Below, one piece after another: positions 34,700 through 43,546 of a DNA stretch of 64,000 bases. Each line of letters begins with the position of its first letter. Positions within the stretch are counted from its first letter, which is position 1. The position numbers were made by a program, and so were the translations under genes. This stretch comes from Delta-02 sp964513565 (lineage in GTDB: Bacteria; Desulfobacterota; Syntrophorhabdia; Syntrophorhabdales; Syntrophorhabdaceae). The stretch is from positions 29,128 through 93,127 of the forward strand of contig CAZENE010000008.1 in NCBI GenBank assembly GCA_964513565.1, in the 5' to 3' direction. The notes beneath the pieces were generated by a model. That model was not told the DNA's origin and did no database searches. It was given only the letters and a program-made list of their open reading frames with translations.

Positions 34700-36739
34700 A
34701 TGGATCTTTACAGGACGGGGAAAAGAAAAGGGCATAGTTTGGGTCTGTGCTTTGTTTTTATCCTGGTATCAGGTCTCATTGCGCTGATATCTCTTGCCCA
34801 TGCCGAAGGACCCGCGCCACAGACCCCTGCCGACCTTGTTCAACTGCCTATAGAGCAATTAATGGGGGTAGACGTATCGACCGTTTTCGGTGCCTCGCGG
34901 TATGAACAGCGCATCTCGGATGCGCCGGCCTCTATAAATATCATTACTTCCGAGGATATAAAGCGGTACGGGTACCGCACCATCGCGGACATCCTGAACG
35001 GTTTGCCCGGCCTGCATGTTACCTATGACAGGAACTACAATTACCCTGGATTGGGTGGATTTTTGAGGCAGGGCGATTATAACACGAAAATGTTGCTTCT
35101 CGTCGATGGGCACAGGATCAACAATAATATATATGATACCGCGACAATCGGCCGGGAGTTCATCCTCGATGTGGACCTTATAGACAGAATCGAGGTAATT
35201 CACGGGCCGGGATCGTCGCTTTATGGCAGCAACGCCTTCTTTGGCGTCATCAATGTCATAACAAAGACGGCTTCCCATATAAAGGGATTGGAATTATCCG
35301 CGGAAGCGGCGAGCTTCGATACCGACAAAGAGAGGGCAAGCTTCGGCAGGAAATTCGGGAGGGGGTTGGAGATGCTATTTTCAGCAACCCGTTACCGGAG
35401 CCTGGGCCAGGACTTCCGCTATAAAGAATTTGCCGTCCCGGAGACAAATAACGGTTGGTCGGACAATAACGACCTCGAGCAGTATTCGTCATTCTTCACC
35501 AACATCAGTTACGGGAAGCTTAACCTGCAGGGAGCGTACGGCAGCCGGGCCAAAACCATCCCGACGGGTGCCTGGAACTCCATTTTCAACGATGACCGCA
35601 CTGAAACGGTTGACGCCCAGGGATATATAGACCTCAAGTATCGGAAGAGATTTGAGAACGCGAGCGACCTTACCATGCGCGTCTTTTATGATTATTACCG
35701 GTTCGATGGGAAATACATTTTGGATTATCCGCCGGTCACAATGAACAAAGACCTCGCGGTCGGGAATTGGTGGGGTGCCGAAAGTCACTACACGGCACGG
35801 ATCGCGGGACGGCACACGATAACGGGCGGGATCGAATACCGCGATAATTTTGTCCAGAAGCAAAAGAATTTCGATGAAAACCCTTACACGGCCTACCTTG
35901 ACGACAACCGGGCATCATACAGCATCGGTGCATATGCCCAGGGTGAATTCATCCTGAATGATGCTTTACTGATAAACGTGGGAGCCCGTTACGACCACTA
36001 CAAAGATTTCCGGGGCAGTTTAAGCCCCCGTATCGCTCTGATATATACCCCGTTTGAGAAGACGGCGGTCAAGCTTATATACGGCGAGGCATATCGTATA
36101 CCGAATACATATGAACGTTATTACAATGACGGCAATGTCTCTCAGAAAGCAAATCCAGGTCTTGACCCGGAGACCATCCGGACATATCAGCTGGTCGTCG
36201 AGAAATATATTGAAGGTTTCCGGATGGCTGTCACAGGATTCTATTACGATGTTGAGGACCTTATCAGCCTTGAGACGGATGGGGACGGCGTTATGGTCTT
36301 TCGCAATACCGCACAGGCTGACGGCAAGGGGATACAGTTCGAGGTGGAGAAAAAATGGCCCGCCGGTATCGGGGGCCGGTTTTCATATTCATTTCAGGAA
36401 GTGGGCAGTAATGAAGAAGACATCAGTTTCAGAAATTTTCCGCGCCATCTTGCCAAGTTAAACATATTTACACCGTTGATAAAAAATAAGCTGAGTGCAG
36501 GATTTGAACTGCAGTATGTCAGCCCCCGGCAAAATCTAGATATGAACTACGATGGGGGCTATACCCTTATAAATGCGACGTTTCTGAGCGACCGCATCTT
36601 CGGGAATCTCGACCTTTCTTTCAGCATTTATAACGTTCTCGATAAGAAATACAGCGATCCCGCATCTCGTGAGCACATCCAGAGCGATATAGGCCAGGAT
36701 GGCCGGGTGTTCAGGTTGAAGGCGACGTACCGGTTCTGA
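34700..36739 (+). CDS. TonB-dependent outer-membrane receptor
   Basis: Choosing the ATG at 34700 (AGGG six nt upstream) over 34661 gives a standard signal peptide (to about LAHA) and 679 residues. The plug domain starts LPIEQLMGVDVSTVFGASR, a likely TonB-box region, with SDAPASINIITSEDIKRYG and LLLVDGHRINNN and IEVIHGPGSSLYGSNAFFGV. The 22-strand barrel runs to the terminal aromatic LKATYRF. The N-terminal 'LxQLPIEQLMGVDV' style is that of receptors I associate with YfiR-like genes. YfiR and a hybrid kinase follow within 3 nt and an 8-nt overlap, so it may be a signal-transducing receptor rather than only an importer. The ligand is unknown. Confidence 0.92.
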   Translation: MDLYRTGKRKGHSLGLCFVFILVSGLIALISLAHAEGPAPQTPADLVQLPIEQLMGVDVSTVFGASRYEQRISDAPASINIITSEDIKRYGYRTIADILNGLPGLHVTYDRNYNYPGLGGFLRQGDYNTKMLLLVDGHRINNNIYDTATIGREFILDVDLIDRIEVIHGPGSSLYGSNAFFGVINVITKTASHIKGLELSAEAASFDTDKERASFGRKFGRGLEMLFSATRYRSLGQDFRYKEFAVPETNNGWSDNNDLEQYSSFFTNISYGKLNLQGAYGSRAKTIPTGAWNSIFNDDRTETVDAQGYIDLKYRKRFENASDLTMRVFYDYYRFDGKYILDYPPVTMNKDLAVGNWWGAESHYTARIAGRHTITGGIEYRDNFVQKQKNFDENPYTAYLDDNRASYSIGAYAQGEFILNDALLINVGARYDHYKDFRGSLSPRIALIYTPFEKTAVKLIYGEAYRIPNTYERYYNDGNVSQKANPGLDPETIRTYQLVVEKYIEGFRMAVTGFYYDVEDLISLETDGDGVMVFRNTAQADGKGIQFEVEKKWPAGIGGRFSYSFQEVGSNEEDISFRNFPRHLAKLNIFTPLIKNKLSAGFELQYVSPRQNLDMNYDGGYTLINATFLSDRIFGNLDLSFSIYNVLDKKYSDPASREHIQSDIGQDGRVFRLKATYRF

Positions 36740-36742
36740 CGG

Positions 36743-37279
36743 ATGAGAATTATCGCAATATCCCTGATAATATTAGTCACCTGCGCGATATCGGCATTGT
36801 CCGCACATGCCGCTCCGAGGGAATTTGACGAATATGAGGTGAAGGCGGTTTTCCTCGGCAACTTCCTTAAGTTCGTCGATTGGCCGAAGAATGAACGGGA
36901 CATCCGGAATTACAGCATCTGCATCTACGGGTCGGACCCGTTCGGTCCCCACACCCGGCTTATTGGAGACATGAAGGTCCGGGGGAAGGCGGTCAAGGTT
37001 CGAAATGTTAGGGCGTTGCGGGCTTTGAACGAATGCAGCGTACTGTTTGTCTCATCATCGGAGCGAAGGCGGGTGAATTCAATATTGGAAGAGGTTAGCG
37101 GTTTAGATATCCTGACAGTCGGAGATACGGAAGGATACGCAGAGCAGGGGATCATGGTCAATTTTTATATAGAGGCCAAAAAAGTAAAGTTCGAGATCAA
37201 TCTAACGTCGATCAAGAGATCCAGGATAAATGTCAGTTCTCAATTGTTGAAGCTGGGAAGGATGGTCGACCATGAATAA
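36743..37279 (+). CDS. YfiR family (DUF4154) periplasmic protein
   Basis: A 178-residue secreted protein with a signal peptide to about residue 23 (ISALSAHA). The DUF4154 signature is clear: YEVKAVFLGNFLKFVDWP, YSICIYGSDPFG, then CSVLFVSSSERRRV, DILTVGDTEGYAEQGIMVNF, FEINLTSIKRSRINVSSQLLKLG. In Pseudomonas, YfiR is a periplasmic inhibitor of the inner-membrane protein YfiN. Its partner here is a kinase with a YfiN-like periplasmic sensor. It begins 3 nt after the receptor stop and overlaps the kinase by 8 nt. Confidence 0.92.
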   Translation: MRIIAISLIILVTCAISALSAHAAPREFDEYEVKAVFLGNFLKFVDWPKNERDIRNYSICIYGSDPFGPHTRLIGDMKVRGKAVKVRNVRALRALNECSVLFVSSSERRRVNSILEEVSGLDILTVGDTEGYAEQGIMVNFYIEAKKVKFEINLTSIKRSRINVSSQLLKLGRMVDHE

Positions 37280-39647
37280 AAGGCGGTTTCCCGGCCCGGG
37301 AGAGATTCTCCGCGACCTTTCCCTGAAACGCAAGCTTATGATTATTTTTATCGTTTCCATGATGGCAATTCTTGGTACGATGGGAACCATCATAACAGTT
37401 AACGAGATATATTCCGCCAGGGAGATCTTCATATCCGATTCAGAAGGCATCATGCGGACGGTGGGCCGGAATATCGCCGCCGCCTTATTGTTTCACGATA
37501 AAAAGGACGCTCAGGACGGTATCGAGGTATTACGCGTTTTTCCCGACGTAAAACACGCCTCCGTCATAAGTTCGGACGGCGGCATCTACGCCGAATATAA
37601 CCGCGACAACTCGCATGTCCCGCCGGATGGAACGAGGCCTGTAAACGGCCACAAATTTTCAGCTGTCGAAGCCCGGTTCGTCCAGGATATCGTCCTGTAT
37701 GACGAAAATGTGGGTAAAGTTTATCTCGTGCGGGATCTCACGCGGCTCTATTCCAGCCTTTATAAGAATATCGGCATTATCCTGCTCGCGGTCATTGCGT
37801 CGCTCGTTATCGGGTACTTCATTTCCGTTTATTTTCAGAGGATCATCAGGGAGCCGATAACCGAATTGCTCGCTATGATGAAAACGGTCACCGATAAGAA
37901 TATGTGCGATCTGCGGGCTGATGCTTCGCGCAAGGACGAGATAGGGCAGATCGCGCGCGGTTTCAACGAGATGCTCGACAAGATCGAGGAGCGCGACGCA
38001 GAACTTGCCGCTCATCGCCATCATCTTGAAGAAAAGGTCTGGAAGAGGACCGAACAGTTGATAAAGGTCAACGACGACCTCACGCATCAACTGGAGGAGA
38101 GGGAGAAGTTCGAAAAGGCCCTGCAGGAATCGGAAGAGAGATATCGTGCCATTTTTGACCATACCGGGAACGCCAGCATAATTATCGAGGAAGACGGGAC
38201 CATCTCTCTTGCGAACGAGGAATTTGCGCGGTTATTGGGTTACAACTTCAATGAGATCATTGGGAAGTTATCATGGACCACTTTCGTTCATCCCGACGAT
38301 ATCGACCGAATGACGGAATACCATACTTTAAGGAGAATGGGGCGCGAGGCGCCTTCGAAATATGGATTCAAGGCCGTTGCCAAATCAGGTGCAGAATTGG
38401 ACGTTCATGTCACGATCGGGCTTTTGCCGGATTCACGCAGAAGCATAGCCTCTATTGTTGACCTGACAGAGTCGAAAGCCCTTGAAGAGAGGCTTCTGCA
38501 GTCTCAAAAAATGGAGGCCGTGGGTCAGCTTGCGGCCGGTGTGGCCCATGATTTCAATAACATACTCACGGCAATTATAGGTTATGGGAGCCTTCTGCAA
38601 TTGCGGTTCAGCGGTGACGCGCCGGAAAGAACGTATGCCGATTCGATACTCAATGCGGCCCAGCGGGCGGCAACCCTTACCCAGGGCCTCCTAGCATTCG
38701 GCAGGAAGCAGGTTATCGCTCCGAAAAAGATTGACCTCAACGCTTCGATAAAAAATATGGAAGGCCTGCTGCGCAGAGTTATCGGCGAGGACATAGAGCT
38801 TCGGTGCAACTATTCCCCTCACTACATACCTGTTCTCGCGGATGCCGGCCAGATAGGCCAGGTGGTCATGAACCTCGGCGCCAATGCCCGGGACGCCATG
38901 CCCCTCGGGGGAGTGTTAAACATAGCGACGTCGATTGTTACGATCGGGAAGGACAGCCATAGCAGCGATCCCGGCATACAACCCGGTCATTATGCACTTC
39001 TGAAAATCAGCGACATCGGAGAGGGAATGTCGAGGGATGTCGCTGAGCGGATATTCGAGCCGTTCTTCACAACGAAAGCCGTCGGAAAGGGCACTGGGCT
39101 TGGCCTTTCAATAGTGTATGGCATCATAAGTCAGCATTCGGGGCATATAAATGTTTGGAGCGAACCCGGGAAAGGGACGCACTTTTCGATCTATTTCCCC
39201 CTCGTCGCTCCGGGTGTTCTGGAGCCTGTCGACGGCAGGGTGGAGAACCCGGTCGACATAGGCGGGGGTAAAGAGACGATACTTCTTGCAGAAGATGACG
39301 ACACGGTCAGAAAATACATGATGACCGTCCTGACCGAATATGGCTACGGCATCATGGAAGCTCCTGACGGAGAAGATGCGCTGAAGATATTTGAGGCCCA
39401 CAAAGACAATATCGATCTGCTTCTCCTCGACGTGGTCATGCCGAAAATAAACGGAAAAGTTGTTTTTGATAACGCGCAGAAGATCAAACCAGGTATTAAG
39501 GCGATCTTTATAAGCGGCTACACGGCGGACATAATCCACAAGAAAGGCCTGCGGGAAGAGGGCATTCACTTTATTTCCAAGCCGATAGTGCTCAAGGAGC
39601 TGATGACAAGGATCAGGTCCCTGTTGGACGATGCACCGGCCGTTTAG
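37272..39647 (+). CDS. CHASE8-HAMP-PAS hybrid histidine kinase
   Basis: A 791-residue membrane kinase. TM1 is about residues 17-38. The periplasmic CHASE8-like domain is about 40-155 (REIFISDSEGIMRTVGRN, then AAALLFHDKKDAQDGIEVL), as in YfiN/DgcN. TM2 is about 160-182, HAMP about 183-240, then a coiled coil. PAS is at about 285-400. The HisKA H-box VAHDFNNILTAIIGYG carries His426. The HATPase has MNLGANARDAM and GKGTGLGLSIVYGI. A C-terminal receiver has Asp720 in DLLLLDVVMPK. No response regulator or HTH gene is adjacent, so the phosphate target is unknown. The TonB receptor and YfiR upstream suggest periplasmic control by an outer-membrane signal. Confidence 0.93.
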   Translation: MNKRRFPGPGEILRDLSLKRKLMIIFIVSMMAILGTMGTIITVNEIYSAREIFISDSEGIMRTVGRNIAAALLFHDKKDAQDGIEVLRVFPDVKHASVISSDGGIYAEYNRDNSHVPPDGTRPVNGHKFSAVEARFVQDIVLYDENVGKVYLVRDLTRLYSSLYKNIGIILLAVIASLVIGYFISVYFQRIIREPITELLAMMKTVTDKNMCDLRADASRKDEIGQIARGFNEMLDKIEERDAELAAHRHHLEEKVWKRTEQLIKVNDDLTHQLEEREKFEKALQESEERYRAIFDHTGNASIIIEEDGTISLANEEFARLLGYNFNEIIGKLSWTTFVHPDDIDRMTEYHTLRRMGREAPSKYGFKAVAKSGAELDVHVTIGLLPDSRRSIASIVDLTESKALEERLLQSQKMEAVGQLAAGVAHDFNNILTAIIGYGSLLQLRFSGDAPERTYADSILNAAQRAATLTQGLLAFGRKQVIAPKKIDLNASIKNMEGLLRRVIGEDIELRCNYSPHYIPVLADAGQIGQVVMNLGANARDAMPLGGVLNIATSIVTIGKDSHSSDPGIQPGHYALLKISDIGEGMSRDVAERIFEPFFTTKAVGKGTGLGLSIVYGIISQHSGHINVWSEPGKGTHFSIYFPLVAPGVLEPVDGRVENPVDIGGGKETILLAEDDDTVRKYMMTVLTEYGYGIMEAPDGEDALKIFEAHKDNIDLLLLDVVMPKINGKVVFDNAQKIKPGIKAIFISGYTADIIHKKGLREEGIHFISKPIVLKELMTRIRSLLDDAPAV

Positions 39648-39648
39648 C

Positions 39649-39682
39649 GTTCGTTTGATCCCGAAGTTCGTTTGATCCCGAA
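39649..39682 (+). repeat. Exact 17-bp tandem duplication
   Basis: GTTCGTTTGATCCCGAA occurs twice back to back (39649-39665 and 39666-39682), right after the kinase stop codon and ahead of the secD promoter. It could be replication slippage or an operator pair. No hairpin is associated. Confidence 0.9.
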
Positions 39683-39744
39683 TAATGCAAAAAAATGAAG
39701 CTGCGATTAGGGGTTGCTATGAACCTGCCTGTGATAGATTTATC

Positions 39745-39771
39745 TTGACAAACAATGCGCATGATTATAAT
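39745..39771 (+). promoter_or_regulatory. Promoter of secDF
   Basis: Perfect consensus boxes TTGACA (39745-39750) and TATAAT (39766-39771), but only 15 nt apart instead of 17. The secD start is 62 nt downstream of the -10. Confidence 0.5.
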
Positions 39772-39833
39772 TTGGTTGTACTTTTTGAAGAAACAGCATT
39801 TTTTTATCGAATCCACCCGAATGAGGTTAATAC

Positions 39834-41429
39834 GTGATCAAATCACTAAAACTGAGAGTTATTCTCATTCTTCTGTTCCTTGTCGTGTCGGTCATTTTCT
39901 GTCTCCCGAATGTTGTTGAACTGGAAGGTGTCTGGAAGAAGTACCTGCCGAGCGACAAGATCCATCTCGGGTTGGACCTTAAGGGCGGTATGCACCTGCT
40001 TCTGGAACTGGATACCGCGAAGCTCATGGACAACATCGTCGACAGGAAAACGAACAACCTCAAAGATGCGATGATCACGGACGGTGTGAGGTTTCTCGGT
40101 ATCGACAGGAAAGGGAACAGCATCCTGGTATCCGTACGGCCCGACCAGAGAGAGAAATTATTCAATGTCGTAGGGAAGCAGTTCCCGGACCTCAAGGCGG
40201 GCGCCCCGAGGACCGAGGGCGATGTCATGAGCATCGATTTCATGATACCCGATAAGGACTTGGCATCGATAAAAGAGAATGCGGTGAACCAGGCCCTCGA
40301 AACTATCAGGAACAGGATAGACCAGTTCGGCGTCTCCGAGCCTGTCATCGTCAAGCAGGGTGAAAATCAAATACTCGTGCAGCTTCCCGGCGTCAAAGAC
40401 CCGCAACGGGCCCTTGAGCTCATCGGGAAGACCGCCCAGCTGGAATTCAAGCTGGTTGATGAGGCGGCGACAGCGAGCGGCGGGACCGCTGCGATCCCGG
40501 CTGATGCCGAGGTTCTCAAGATACGTTCGAAAAACAGGGACACCGGAGTGGAGACTACGGCTCCCATCGTCCTTAAGAAGCAGGCGCTCCTTACCGGCGA
40601 ACTTCTGACCGACGCCAGGATCAGCATGGGCGGCAGGGATATAGGGAGTGAGATATCGGTAGGCCTTGAGTTTAATGCGGAAGGCGCCCGGATATTCGAC
40701 AAGGTGACCGCTGAAAACGTGGGCAAACGCCTTGCGATAGTCCTCGATAATACCGTTTATTCGGCGCCGCAGATACGCGAGAGGATCTCGGGAGGGAAGG
40801 CGTCCATCACAGGCGGTTTTACCGTCAACGAGGCAAAAGACCTTGCAATAGTACTTCGCGCCGGCGCACTCCCGGCCCCCGTCAGGGTGGCGCAGAATAT
40901 CACCATCGGCCCGACACTCGGTCAGGATTCGATCAATAAGGGCGTTCTTGCGACGTTTCTTGCCGGTCTACTCGTTGTCATTTTCATGATCGTCTACTAC
41001 CGGTTTTCCGGTATTATCGCAAACGTGGCCCTCGCGCTCAACCTGATCTACCTGCTTGGCGTCTTCAGTGCCTTCAAGGCTACCATGACACTGCCGGGCA
41101 TTGCCGGTATTGCATTGACCATAGGCATGGGCGTCGATTCCAACGTGCTCATCTTCGAAAGGATCCGGGAGGAACTGCGTCTCGGGAAGACGGTGCGGGC
41201 GGCGGTGGATGCCGGTTACGCCAAGGCATGGGTGGCCATATTCGATTCGCATATCACCACCCTCATCACGGCCGCAGTGCTTTTTGTCTTTGGTACGGGA
41301 CCGATCAAAGGCTTTGCGATAACCCTGATCTTTGGAATGATCATAAATCTTTTTACAGCAGTTTTCGGATCGAAGACGATCTTCGATTGGATAATCTCGA
41401 AATATAAACCCAGAACGTTGAGTATATGA
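39834..41429 (+). CDS. secD: Protein translocase subunit SecD
   Basis: A 531-residue inner-membrane protein that pulls secreted chains through SecYEG using the proton gradient. It starts at GTG 39834 with GAGG seven nt upstream. TM1 is near the N-terminus, followed by HLGLDLKGGMHLLLELD (the conserved D-LKGG motif) and a large periplasmic P1 domain. The C-terminal five-helix RND core carries VGFE-like and GIALTIGMGVDSNVLIFERIREEL, with the conserved Asp of the proton path, and the end is GFAITLIFGMIINLFTAVF. SecF follows after 10 nt. Confidence 0.97.
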   Translation: MIKSLKLRVILILLFLVVSVIFCLPNVVELEGVWKKYLPSDKIHLGLDLKGGMHLLLELDTAKLMDNIVDRKTNNLKDAMITDGVRFLGIDRKGNSILVSVRPDQREKLFNVVGKQFPDLKAGAPRTEGDVMSIDFMIPDKDLASIKENAVNQALETIRNRIDQFGVSEPVIVKQGENQILVQLPGVKDPQRALELIGKTAQLEFKLVDEAATASGGTAAIPADAEVLKIRSKNRDTGVETTAPIVLKKQALLTGELLTDARISMGGRDIGSEISVGLEFNAEGARIFDKVTAENVGKRLAIVLDNTVYSAPQIRERISGGKASITGGFTVNEAKDLAIVLRAGALPAPVRVAQNITIGPTLGQDSINKGVLATFLAGLLVVIFMIVYYRFSGIIANVALALNLIYLLGVFSAFKATMTLPGIAGIALTIGMGVDSNVLIFERIREELRLGKTVRAAVDAGYAKAWVAIFDSHITTLITAAVLFVFGTGPIKGFAITLIFGMIINLFTAVFGSKTIFDWIISKYKPRTLSI

Positions 41430-41439
41430 GGCGACGCCT

Positions 41440-42336
41440 ATGATGGAGCTCATTAAAGATACGAAAATTGATTTCATCGGCCTGCGAAAAGCAGCGTTTA
41501 TCGTTTCCGCGGTTCTTTTACTGGCGGGGATATTTTCTTTCGTAATGATATCCCTGGGAAAGGCAAACCTCAGCATCGACTTTACCGGGGGCACCAACGT
41601 TCAGGTCCGGTTTGCCGACAAAGTTAAGATAGGAGATTTGAGGCATGCCCTTGAAGCAGGCGGGATAGGCGATGTGCAGATCCAGGAAGTGAGTGGAACG
41701 AATGACTACTTTATCAAGACGAAGTTGTCCGATACGGATGACGAACCGGTAGCCGGGAAAATAACGAGTATTCTCTCGACCCGGCTGAAAGATGCAAAAT
41801 TTGAAGTGCTCGGAAGCAACATGGTCGGACCGGGTGTCGGCAAATCGCTCAAGAAATATGCCATCATCGCGATAGTGCTTGCATTGCTTGGGATAATCAT
41901 TTATATCGCATGGAGGTTTACTTTCATATCAGGCTTGGCCGCAACCATAGCGACCTTCCATGATGTCCTCGTCGTTTCCGCCGTGTTTTATTTTCTGGGT
42001 AAGGAATTCAATCTGCTTGTCATTACCGCGTTATTAACGGTAGCCGGATACTCCCTTCAGGACACGGTCGTCGTCTTTGACCGTATACGTGAAAACGCGG
42101 CTAAGATGAAAGCGCGCGATGATTTCGGGCAAGTTATCAATAAAAGCGTAAATGAAGTATTGGGCCGTACAGTAGTTACCGGTATCAGCACCTTTATATG
42201 CCTCATAGCGATAATGATATTCGGCGGTGATGTGTTGTTCGATTTTGCTTTCGCCCTGGTTCTCGGCCTGATAATCGGGACCTATTCCTCAATTTTCGTC
42301 GCCAGCCCGATCGTGTACGCGTGGCGAAGGAAATAA
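41440..42336 (+). CDS. secF: Protein translocase subunit SecF
   Basis: A 298-residue partner of SecD. The N-terminal part has IDFTGGTNVQVRFAD (the conserved D-F-GG motif). The membrane core has GYSLQDTVVVFDRIREN and LGRTVVTGISTFICLIAI, ending LVLGLIIGTYSSIFVASP. There are six predicted helices. The start ATG ATG is at 41440, ten nt after secD; either Met would serve. Confidence 0.97.
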   Translation: MMELIKDTKIDFIGLRKAAFIVSAVLLLAGIFSFVMISLGKANLSIDFTGGTNVQVRFADKVKIGDLRHALEAGGIGDVQIQEVSGTNDYFIKTKLSDTDDEPVAGKITSILSTRLKDAKFEVLGSNMVGPGVGKSLKKYAIIAIVLALLGIIIYIAWRFTFISGLAATIATFHDVLVVSAVFYFLGKEFNLLVITALLTVAGYSLQDTVVVFDRIRENAAKMKARDDFGQVINKSVNEVLGRTVVTGISTFICLIAIMIFGGDVLFDFAFALVLGLIIGTYSSIFVASPIVYAWRRK

Positions 42337-42369
42337 GAAGGCCGTATTCTTTTTCGCGCCTTACGGTCT

Positions 42370-43041
42370 TTATCCGATTATTTTTATTCTCTTTTTTTCC
42401 GGTCTGCTTCTGAGGAGAATGTACGTGGCTCCGGGTCCGCCTTCGGCCATTACGGCATTGGAGAATGCGGTGACCCACTTCCGGTGCATGGCCCGAATGA
42501 TCCAGGTTTTTAGATAGTCCTTGATTATCGGCGCCCGTTTGGATTTCAGTCCACGCCCGTGAATGACCTTGATGCACTTCAAGTTTTTCCGTATCGCCTC
42601 GCTGAGAAAATATTCGAAGGTCTCGCGGGCGCTTTCAATAGATAACCCGTGAAGGTCGATAACCTGCTGCACTGAAAATTCGCCATCGCGAAGCTTTTCC
42701 ATGACGAGCGGGCTCACGCCTTCCGCATAACCCTCCATGTATTCGGGAAGGTTCGTAACATTGATGGCATTGCCGTCTGCAAGGATGTTCTGCAAAAGCC
42801 TGTCTTCCTCACTGTCCCTGCCGGTGTATGACACAAGGGAAGTCTCTCTTTTGCTGCGGACACGGTTAGAGTGTTGAGGGATCGTACGGACATCCTTCAT
42901 CGCCTGGCTGAACAGTTCTTCATCATCCGGCCCGGTTTCACTTTCGGGGGCAGGCGGTTCTTTCTGGAGACTGATGCGATGGTCCTTTAAAAAGACTGAC
43001 AGATCGGCGAATGGCTTATTTATTGAATCGTTCCCATCCAT
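42370..43041 (-). CDS. Smr-domain protein
   Basis: A 223-residue protein. The N-terminal half is polar and probably disordered, including an acidic stretch around PESETGPDDEEL. The C-terminal half (from about residue 133) is a Smr domain: VIDLHGLSIESARETF, IKVIHGRGLKS and a C-terminal GGPGATYILLR-type strand. Smr domains are nucleases or nucleic-acid-binding modules found on MutS2; stand-alone versions are implicated in RNA or DNA processing. It lies 12 nt after an uncharacterised gene and converges on secF. Confidence 0.88.
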   Translation of the reverse strand: MDGNDSINKPFADLSVFLKDHRISLQKEPPAPESETGPDDEELFSQAMKDVRTIPQHSNRVRSKRETSLVSYTGRDSEEDRLLQNILADGNAINVTNLPEYMEGYAEGVSPLVMEKLRDGEFSVQQVIDLHGLSIESARETFEYFLSEAIRKNLKCIKVIHGRGLKSKRAPIIKDYLKTWIIRAMHRKWVTAFSNAVMAEGGPGATYILLRSRPEKKRIKIIG

Positions 43042-43053
43042 AAGTACTGCTCA

Positions 43054-43431
43054 TCAGGAAAGTTCCATATCACTTACAGCGATCGAATACGTTTCAGCGA
43101 CCTCCTGAAAATCAAGGAGCTTAACATCAAAGGTGCATTTCTGGCCGGACTCGACAGCGATGGCATCGGAATAATCCGCCAGAACATTATTCCTGCCGTC
43201 AAAAAGAGTGACGGTAACGGCAACGATCGCTTCTTCGGGCCGTTCGTTTACGAGCCATCCCGAGATCTTTGCCCAGAAGGGAAGGGCAAGCAGTCCGCAA
43301 CAGGGCATGAGAGAAGGGAGAAAGACATGACCTTCTATGGATATGCCGTCTATCGGCCGCACGTCCGTGCATCGAGGTTCCTTCTGGTCCTGGGGGGTTA
43401 TACACCCTATGAGGTTCTTTGTCGCTGTCAT
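43054..43431 (-). CDS. Uncharacterised protein with FxLYD-like C-terminal domain
   Basis: A 125-residue protein I cannot assign. The N-terminal part contains five Cys (positions near 10, 21, 44, 45 and 107 in the full chain), with CITPQDQKEPRC and MPCCGLLALP. The C-terminal 70 residues read SGWLVNERPEEAIVAVTVTL then FDGRNNVLADYSDAIAV and a GQKCTFDVKL strand. This is the pattern of FxLYD/DUF3426-type beta domains (novelty: Cys in the last strand). No signal peptide or anchor is evident. It is the first gene of a two-gene unit with the Smr gene. Confidence 0.65.
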   Translation of the reverse strand: MTATKNLIGCITPQDQKEPRCTDVRPIDGISIEGHVFLPSLMPCCGLLALPFWAKISGWLVNERPEEAIVAVTVTLFDGRNNVLADYSDAIAVESGQKCTFDVKLLDFQEVAETYSIAVSDMELS

Positions 43432-43546
43432 GGCCGGATCACGCTACTCTTTTATTTACCACAGGTGACGAACTTTTGACAACGTTCCAATATTTATAAT
43501 ACATTACAAATAATACAATGGCTTGTTTATGGTTGAGGGACACAAA

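Noticed and set aside
42343..42375. Possible bidirectional terminator between secF and the Smr gene
   Set aside because: Only CCGTA/TACGG pairs clearly; the following T content is low.
43476..43500. TTGACA and TATAAT upstream of tonB
   Set aside because: The boxes are only 13 nt apart; a weaker -10 at 18 nt is possible but not convincing.
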